This document shows positions 4,771 through 9,228 of a DNA stretch of 9,228 bases, in pieces. Position numbers and translations under genes: made by a program. The notes below the pieces were generated by a model, which was not told the origin of the DNA, did not search any database, and saw nothing but the letters and a program-made list of their open reading frames with translations. How positions within the stretch are numbered: the stretch's first letter is position 1; every line of letters begins with the position of its first letter. Source of the DNA: Actinomycetales bacterium (lineage in GTDB: Bacteria > Actinomycetota > Actinomycetes > Actinomycetales > Cellulomonadaceae); the NCBI GenBank assembly GCA_012514835.1, contig JAAYZM010000074.1:1-9228 (forward strand). Direction: 5' to 3'.

Positions 4771-6423
4771 TTGTCCGCAGCAGTCCCGGCGCAGGCGCAC
4801 ACCGGCGCCCCGCCCGTCGTCCTGACCAAGCGCACCGTCTTCCTCATCTTCGGCGCGCTCATGACGTCGATGTTCATGTCCTCGCTGTACCAGTCGGTGC
4901 TCGGCACCGCGATGCCCACGATCGTCGGCGAGCTCGACGGCGTGGAGCACCAGGGCTGGGTCATGACCATCTACATCCTCGCCGTCGCGATCGTCATGCC
5001 GATCTACGGCAAGGCGGGTGACATGTGGGGGCGGCGCTGGCCGTTCCTCATCGCGATCGGCCTGTTCACGCTCGCCTCGGTGGGCGGCGCGCTCGCCACG
5101 AGCTTCCCGATGCTCGTGCTGTGGCGCGGCGTGCAGGGCCTCGGTGGTGGCGGCCTGATGATCCTGTCGCAAGCGATCATCGCGGACATCGTCTCCGCGA
5201 AGGACCGCGGCAAGTACATGGGTCCCATGGGTGCGGTGTTCGGCATCTCCGCCGTCGTCGGCCCCCTCCTCGGTGGCTGGTTCACGGAGTCCTTGACCTG
5301 GCGCTGGGCGTTCTGGTTCGTGGTCCCGCTCGGCGTGGCGACCCTCGTGGTCGCGTGGTTCACCCTCAAGCTGCCCTCGCACCCGTCGACCAAGAAGATC
5401 GACGTCGCGGGCACCGCGCTGATGATCGTGGCAACCTCGGGCCTCGTGCTCGCGGCGTCGTGGCAGAGCTGGTCCGGCAACGCGACCTATGACTGGTCCG
5501 ACCCCCTGCTCGTCGGGCTCGTGGTCGGCACCGTCCTCGCGGCGGTAGCGTTCGTCCTCGTCGAGCGCCGCGCCGCCGAGCCGCTGCTGCCCCTGCACCT
5601 GTTCCGCAACCCGACGTTCACGATCGCCACCGTGGTGGGCCTCGTGATCGGCATGGGCATGTTCGCGGCGCTGTCCTTCCTGCCCACGTTCCTGCAGATG
5701 GCCACGGGCGCGGGCGTCACGGAGTCCGGCTTCCTCATGCTGCCGATGATGGTGGGCGTCATGGGCACGTCGATCACCTCGGGTCTGCTCATCTCCAAGA
5801 CGGGCCGCTACAAGGCCTACCCCGTGGTGGGCATGGGCATCGTCACGCTCGGCCTCGTCGCCCTGACCCGTCTGACGGGCGGCATGTCGATGGTGCTGTT
5901 CGGCGCGATGATCTTCTTCCTCGGCGCGGGCCTCGGCCTCGTCATGCAGACGGTGGTCCTCGCCGTGCAGAACTCCGTGGACCCCCACGAGATCGGCACC
6001 GCGACGAGCGCGAACAACTTCTTCCGCGAGATCGGCGCGGCCGTGGGCATCGCCCTGTTCTCGACGATCTTCACCACGCGCCTCGAGGACAACCTGGCCC
6101 CGATCTTTGCCGAGGCCCCCGAGGGTACCGGTGGCGGGGCGAGCTCGCTCACGCCGCAGATCGTGCACGCGCTGCCCGAGCCGATGCAGACGCAGGTGAT
6201 CGACGCGTTCGCCGGGTCGCTCGCTCCCGCGTTCTGGTACCTCGTGCCGATCGTCGCCGTCGGCTTCGTCCTCACGCTGTTCCTGCGCGAGGTCAAGCTC
6301 TCGGAGACCGCGGGCCTGGTCGCGCGCGGCGAGGCCGTCGCGGCGCCGAGCGGGGAGATGGTCACCGAGGTCGTGTCCGACGGCGAGAACCTGGCCGACC
6401 TGTCCACCTCCGCCCCCAGGTAG
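4771..6423 (+). CDS. DHA2-type (EmrB/QacA-like, 14-helix) MFS exporter
   Basis: Cytoplasmic-membrane transporter of the DHA2 drug:H+ antiporter group. Substrate unknown; the linked TetR suggests export of a toxic or signalling compound. Seen (550 aa from TTG 4771): about 14 hydrophobic segments from residue 22 to 505; motif A GKAGDMWGRR at 80-89; WRGVQGLGGGGLM at 118-130; motif C GISAVVGPLLGGW at 158-170, typical of exporters; FLPTFLQ at 303-309; a hydrophilic loop at about 434-480 before the last helix; a 40-residue polar C-terminal tail. The TTG start has a good Shine-Dalgarno (GGAG, 4762-4765, 5-nt spacing) and no closer in-frame ATG or GTG fits the family. Oddity: the helix-1 motif reads LYQSVLGTAMPTI, where DHA2 proteins usually have LDxT; Tyr39 (TAC) replaces the acidic residue. 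DUF4233 follows after 9 nt. Confidence 0.92.
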   Translation: MSAAVPAQAHTGAPPVVLTKRTVFLIFGALMTSMFMSSLYQSVLGTAMPTIVGELDGVEHQGWVMTIYILAVAIVMPIYGKAGDMWGRRWPFLIAIGLFTLASVGGALATSFPMLVLWRGVQGLGGGGLMILSQAIIADIVSAKDRGKYMGPMGAVFGISAVVGPLLGGWFTESLTWRWAFWFVVPLGVATLVVAWFTLKLPSHPSTKKIDVAGTALMIVATSGLVLAASWQSWSGNATYDWSDPLLVGLVVGTVLAAVAFVLVERRAAEPLLPLHLFRNPTFTIATVVGLVIGMGMFAALSFLPTFLQMATGAGVTESGFLMLPMMVGVMGTSITSGLLISKTGRYKAYPVVGMGIVTLGLVALTRLTGGMSMVLFGAMIFFLGAGLGLVMQTVVLAVQNSVDPHEIGTATSANNFFREIGAAVGIALFSTIFTTRLEDNLAPIFAEAPEGTGGGASSLTPQIVHALPEPMQTQVIDAFAGSLAPAFWYLVPIVAVGFVLTLFLREVKLSETAGLVARGEAVAAPSGEMVTEVVSDGENLADLSTSAPR

Positions 6424-6426
6424 CCT
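6421..6426 (+). promoter_or_regulatory. Candidate -10 box (TAGCCT) for DUF4233, sharing the MFS stop codon
   Basis: TAGCCT lies exactly 6 nt before GTG 6433, fitting TANNNT at leaderless spacing. Its first three bases are the MFS stop codon. There is no convincing Shine-Dalgarno for 6433. A chance match is more likely here than elsewhere because the TAG is fixed by the stop codon. Confidence 0.35.
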
Positions 6427-6432
6427 GGCGCG

Positions 6433-6846
6433 GTGCCCGAGCCCACCCCCGCAGAGCTGAGCGAGCCCGCGCGCCGCAAGGCCCCCGCGAAGCGTCAGTT
6501 CGCCTCGACCATCCTCCTTCTCGAGGCGTTCCTGGTGATGTTCGCGACGCTCGTCGCGTACGGGTTGCGGGTCGCTCCGCCCGTGACCGTGTGGGTCACG
6601 GGCGGGGTGCTCATGGTGGTGCTCGTGGCGCTCTCGCGGCTCGTGGGCCGTCCGGGGGGCTACGTCGCGGGCAGCGTGGTCCAGGTGATGGTCCTCGCGG
6701 TCGCGTTCGTGATCCCGCAGATGATCGTCATCGGGCTCGTGTTCCTCGCGATGTGGGTCGCCGCGCTGCGGCTCGGCGGGCGGATCGACCGGGAGCGGGC
6801 CGAGTGGGACCTCGCGCACGGGGTCGCCCCCGACCCGCGCTCGTAG
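6433..6846 (+). CDS. DUF4233 family four-helix membrane protein
   Basis: Small integral membrane protein of unknown function, widespread in actinobacteria and usually encoded right after folC and before ndk. Seen (137 aa from GTG 6433): a basic, proline-rich cytoplasmic start (residues 1-22, ARRKAPAKR), then hydrophobic segments at about 23-44, 50-70, 76-95 and 96-115, and a short charged tail (RIDRERAEWD). Glu31 lies inside the first membrane segment (ILLLEAFLV) and may be functional. The family call rests on size, topology and position between folC-side genes and ndk. Its 9-nt distance from the MFS stop would allow co-transcription, but a TANNNT box suggests it also has its own promoter. 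Confidence 0.8.
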   Translation: MPEPTPAELSEPARRKAPAKRQFASTILLLEAFLVMFATLVAYGLRVAPPVTVWVTGGVLMVVLVALSRLVGRPGGYVAGSVVQVMVLAVAFVIPQMIVIGLVFLAMWVAALRLGGRIDRERAEWDLAHGVAPDPRS

Positions 6847-6852
6847 TCCCGA

Positions 6853-6868
6853 CCGGGCTCGAGCCCGG
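6853..6868 (+). terminator. Perfect 16-bp palindrome just after DUF4233, possible U-less terminator
   Basis: CCGGGCTCGAGCCCGG equals its own reverse complement and begins 6 nt after the DUF4233 stop. As RNA it can form a 6-bp GC stem with a TCGA loop. A second inverted repeat, CGGACC (6879-6884) with GGTCCG (6895-6900), follows. No U-tract. It may end the upstream transcript or serve as an operator before ndk. Confidence 0.35.
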
Positions 6869-6911
6869 AGCGCGCCGTCGGACCAGGTCGAGCCGGTCCG
6901 GCTCGGGCGAG

Positions 6912-6917
6912 TAGTCT
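6912..6917 (+). promoter_or_regulatory. Candidate -10 box (TAGTCT) for leaderless ndk
   Basis: TAGTCT ends 8 nt before ATG 6926 and fits TANNNT. There is no Shine-Dalgarno upstream of that ATG, so transcription starting at the ATG is the simplest explanation. No clear -35 is visible. Confidence 0.5.
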
Positions 6918-6925
6918 GCCGAGTC

Positions 6926-7348
6926 ATGTCGACCGAACGCACTCTCGTCCTCGTCAAGCCCGACGGTGTCTCCCGTGGCCTGAGCGGAGAGATCCTCCGC
7001 CGCATCGAGGCCAAGGGCTACCGGCTCGTGGCGATCGAGCTGCGCACGCCCAACGAGGCGCTCCTCGCGGCGCACTACGCGGAGCACGAGGGCAAGCCGT
7101 TCTACGCCCCGCTCGTCGAGTTCATGGGCTCGGGCCCGGTCCTCGCGATGGTGGTCGAGGGCGAGCGCGTCATCGAGGGCTTCCGTTCCCTCGCGGGTGC
7201 GACGGACCCGACGACGGCGGCCCCCGGCACCATCCGCGGTGACCTGGGCCGCGACTGGGGCCTGAAGGTCCAGCAGAACCTCGTGCACGGCTCGGACTCG
7301 CCCGAGTCGGCCGCGCGCGAGATCGCCCTCTGGTTCCCGCACTCCTAG
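6926..7348 (+). CDS. ndk: Nucleoside diphosphate kinase
   Basis: Cytosolic enzyme that moves the gamma-phosphate from ATP to other NDPs through a phospho-histidine, balancing (d)NTP pools. Seen (140 aa, normal length): LVLVKPDGV at residues 7-15 with catalytic Lys11; GEILRRIEAKGY at 21-32; SGPVLAMVVEG at 69-79; GATDPTTAAPGTIRGD at 91-106 with Arg104 in the nucleotide site; NLVHGSDS at 118-125 with active-site His121 and Asn118. All catalytic positions are intact. ATG 6926 is the only sensible start, since the alignable sequence begins at once. Its neighbour DUF4233 is the usual one in actinobacteria; the downstream smc is less expected. Confidence 0.98.
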   Translation: MSTERTLVLVKPDGVSRGLSGEILRRIEAKGYRLVAIELRTPNEALLAAHYAEHEGKPFYAPLVEFMGSGPVLAMVVEGERVIEGFRSLAGATDPTTAAPGTIRGDLGRDWGLKVQQNLVHGSDSPESAAREIALWFPHS

Positions 7349-7360
7349 TCGCGCGGGCCC

Positions 7361-7366
7361 TAGGCT
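7361..7366 (+). promoter_or_regulatory. Candidate -10 box (TAGGCT) for leaderless smc
   Basis: TAGGCT ends 6 nt before GTG 7373 within the 24-bp ndk-smc gap and fits TANNNT. The six bases before the GTG (TCCGCT) are no Shine-Dalgarno. This suggests a leaderless smc transcript starting at or beside the GTG. Confidence 0.5.
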
Positions 7367-7372
7367 TCCGCT

Positions 7373-9228
7373 GTGCACCTCAAGACCCTGACCCTGCGCG
7401 GGTTCAAGTCGTTCGCCTCGGCGACGACCCTGCAGCTCGAGCCCGGGGTCACGGCCGTCGTGGGGCCCAACGGCTCGGGCAAGTCCAACGTCGTGGACGC
7501 CCTCGCGTGGGTCATGGGCGAGCAGGGCGCCAAGTCGCTGCGCGGCGGCAAGATGGAGGACGTCATCTTCGCGGGCACCGCGGGGCGTCCGCCGCTCGGG
7601 CGCGCCGAGGTGTCCCTCACGATCGACAACTCCGACGGCGCGCTGCCGATCGAGTACACCGAGGTCACCATCTCGCGCACGCTGTTCCGCAGCGGCGGCA
7701 GCGAGTACGCGATCAACGGCCGGTCGTGCCGCCTGCTCGACATCCAGGACCTGCTCTCGGACTCGGGGCTCGGCCGCGAGATGCACGTCATCGTGGGTCA
7801 GGGCCAGCTCGACGCGATCCTGCGCGCGACGCCCGAGGAGCGGCGCGGCTTCATCGAGGAGGCCGCGGGCATCCTCAAGCACCGCAAGCGCAAGGAGAAG
7901 GCGCTCCGCAAGCTCGAGGCCGTGCAGGCGAACCTCACGCGCCTCGGTGATCTGACCGGTGAGATCCGCCGCCAGCTGGGCCCGCTCGGCAAGCAGGCCG
8001 AGGTGGCCCGCAAGGCCCAGGTGGTCCAGGCAGACGCGCGTGACGCACGCGCCCGGCTGCTCGCGGACGACCTCCACCAGCTCACGGAGTCGATGGCCAA
8101 GGAGGAGGCCGACGAGTCGGCCGTGCTCGCGCGCCGCGAGGAGGTGCAGTCCGCCCTCGACGCCGCGCGCCGCCAGCTCGGTGCGCTCGAGCAAGAGGCC
8201 GCGAAGGCCGCTCCCGCGCTGACCGAGGCGAGCGAGACGTGGTACCGGCTCTCCGCCGTGCGCGAGCGGTTGCGCTCGACCCAGATCCTCGCCGACGAGC
8301 GCCGCCGACTCCTCGGCGCGGCCCAGGCCGAGGCCGTCCCCGCGAACGACCCCCAGGACCTCGACGCGCAGGCCGAGAAGGTGCGCGCGAGCCAGACCGA
8401 GCTCGAGACGGAGGCCGGGCTGGCCCGGACCGCCCTGGAGTCCGCCGTCGCGCAGCGCACCACCGCCGAGGAAGAGGCCACCGAGGCCGAGCGCTCCCTC
8501 GCGACCGCGCTGCGGGCCGTCGCGGACCGGCGTGAGGGCCTCGCGCGGCTCGCGGGCCAGGTCGCGGCGCGCCGTAGCCGCCTCGAGGCGACCGAGGCTG
8601 AGGTGGGGCGTCTGCGGGCCACCCTCGCGGAGGCCGAGCAGCGCGGGACGTCGTCGGCCCAGGACTTTGCCGCCCTCGAGACCCAGGTCGCTGGTGTCGA
8701 GGAGGGCGAGGAGGGGCTCGACCAGGCGCACGAGGAGGCCACCGAGCGCGTCGAGGCCGCCAAGGCGCACCTCGCCGAGCTCGAGACGGAGCTCACCGCG
8801 GCCGAGCGGGACCGCGCGACCCTCGCGGCACGCATCGAGACCCTCGAGCTGAGCCTCACGCGCAAGGACGGCGCGGGGGCCCTGCTCAGCGCGGGCGGGG
8901 CAGGCACGCTCGGCTCGCTCGCGGCGCTGCTCACGGTGGCGCCCGGCAACGAAGAGGCGATCGCGGCCGCGCTCGGCCCCGTCGCGGACGCCGTGGCGGT
9001 CGAGTCCGTCGCCGCGGCCGTCGACGCGATCCGTCGCCTGAGGGACGACGACGCCGGCCGTGCGCAGCTCGTCATCCCCGCGCGGACCGACGCCGCCGAG
9101 GTGTCCGGGAACCTTCCCGCGGGCGCCGTCGCCGCGACGAGCCTCGTCGAGGCACCCGAGCACCTGCGCCCCACGGTGGGCGCTCTCCTCGCCGGGATCG
9201 TCGTCGTCGACGACCTCGCTGGCGCGCA
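7373..9228 (+). CDS. smc: Chromosome segregation ATPase SMC (N-terminal 618 residues; continues past right edge)
   Basis: Structural maintenance of chromosomes protein: a homodimeric ring that, with ScpA and ScpB, compacts and separates newly replicated chromosomes near the origins. Seen: the SMC start HLKTLTLRGFKSFA at residues 2-15; Walker A GPNGSGKSN at 31-39 with Lys37; MGEQGAKSLRGGKMEDVIFAG at 48-68 as family-typical residues; Q-loop region IVGQGQLDAIL at 140-150; EERRGFIEEAAG at 155-166. A long Ala/Glu/Arg-rich coiled coil spans about 168-500, and the hinge domain starts near 511 (GTLGSLAALL) and is still open at the edge. The second coiled coil, signature motif, Walker B and D-loop must lie downstream. 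The GTG 7373 start matches the conserved N-terminus. SMC proteins are usually near 1,190 residues, so about half is present. Confidence 0.97.
   Translation, partial: MHLKTLTLRGFKSFASATTLQLEPGVTAVVGPNGSGKSNVVDALAWVMGEQGAKSLRGGKMEDVIFAGTAGRPPLGRAEVSLTIDNSDGALPIEYTEVTISRTLFRSGGSEYAINGRSCRLLDIQDLLSDSGLGREMHVIVGQGQLDAILRATPEERRGFIEEAAGILKHRKRKEKALRKLEAVQANLTRLGDLTGEIRRQLGPLGKQAEVARKAQVVQADARDARARLLADDLHQLTESMAKEEADESAVLARREEVQSALDAARRQLGALEQEAAKAAPALTEASETWYRLSAVRERLRSTQILADERRRLLGAAQAEAVPANDPQDLDAQAEKVRASQTELETEAGLARTALESAVAQRTTAEEEATEAERSLATALRAVADRREGLARLAGQVAARRSRLEATEAEVGRLRATLAEAEQRGTSSAQDFAALETQVAGVEEGEEGLDQAHEEATERVEAAKAHLAELETELTAAERDRATLAARIETLELSLTRKDGAGALLSAGGAGTLGSLAALLTVAPGNEEAIAAALGPVADAVAVESVAAAVDAIRRLRDDDAGRAQLVIPARTDAAEVSGNLPAGAVAATSLVEAPEHLRPTVGALLAGIVVVDDLAGA

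Noticed and set aside
4363..7014. 883-residue open frame on the minus strand
   Set aside because: Its translation is a low-complexity Arg/His/Asp/Glu string antisense to tetR, MFS and DUF4233. This is what GC-rich codon bias produces on the opposite strand; no motif is recognisable.
7344..7364. CCTAG-N11-CTAGG inverted repeat between ndk and smc
   Set aside because: Arms are only 5 bp; one contains the ndk stop codon and the other overlaps the smc -10 box, so each is explained by another role.
6728..9163. 811-residue open frame on the minus strand
   Set aside because: Antisense shadow of ndk and smc; composition is Arg/Gly/Leu-rich with no domain, and the sense strand holds unmistakable genes.
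1..9228. Mobile element, phage, CRISPR or defence system
   Set aside because: No transposase, integrase, terminal inverted repeats, direct-repeat array, tRNA or known defence gene is visible on either strand.

Overview
The window is about 9.2 kb of very GC-rich DNA (clearly above 70% G+C by eye). It has GTG and TTG starts, third codon positions almost always G or C, and actinobacterial versions of FolC, DUF4233, Ndk and SMC. I read it as the chromosome of a high-GC actinobacterium, probably Micrococcales (Cellulomonas/Sanguibacter-like). The genus is inference. There are no rRNA or tRNA genes, CRISPR arrays, insertion sequences or phage genes.

Layout. (1) 1-1070, minus strand: a secreted, cysteine-containing, lysine/arginine-rich beta-helix protein with GGA[IV]/FxxN repeats; its C-terminus lies beyond the left edge. 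(2) 1119-2468, plus: folC, starting only 48 bp from the divergent beta-helix gene. (3) 2567-3984: dhaL and dhaM, overlapping by 4 nt. They are the ADP-binding and phosphoryl-relay subunits of PTS-dependent dihydroxyacetone kinase, but no dhaK lies beside them. A strong hairpin brackets the dhaM stop codon. (4) 4068-6423: a TetR-family repressor and a 14-helix DHA2-type MFS exporter. Before them is an AT-rich island with three 17-bp-spaced copies of a TTGCA-N5-TGCAA-type operator. (5) 6433-6846: a DUF4233 membrane protein. (6) 6926-7348: ndk. (7) 7373 to the right edge: the N-terminal half of smc (head, first coiled coil, start of the hinge).

How the genes fit together. folC, DUF4233 and ndk commonly sit together in actinobacteria. 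Here folC is separated from the other two by a roughly 3.95 kb block (dhaLM plus tetR-MFS), which looks like accessory cargo placed into a housekeeping cluster. The TetR protein probably represses itself and the exporter through the tandem operators. DhaM should take phosphate from the general PTS (EI/HPr) and pass it to DhaL-ADP, but the DhaK that holds dihydroxyacetone must be encoded elsewhere or be missing.

Several genes (beta-helix, DUF4233, ndk, smc, perhaps tetR) have a TANNNT box 6-8 nt before the start codon and little or no ribosome binding site. This is the signature of leaderless transcripts. I found no clearly undescribed multi-gene system. The most distinctive signals are the tandem operator array, the dhaK-less dhaLM pair, the Pmp-like surface protein and the exporter's missing helix-1 aspartate.
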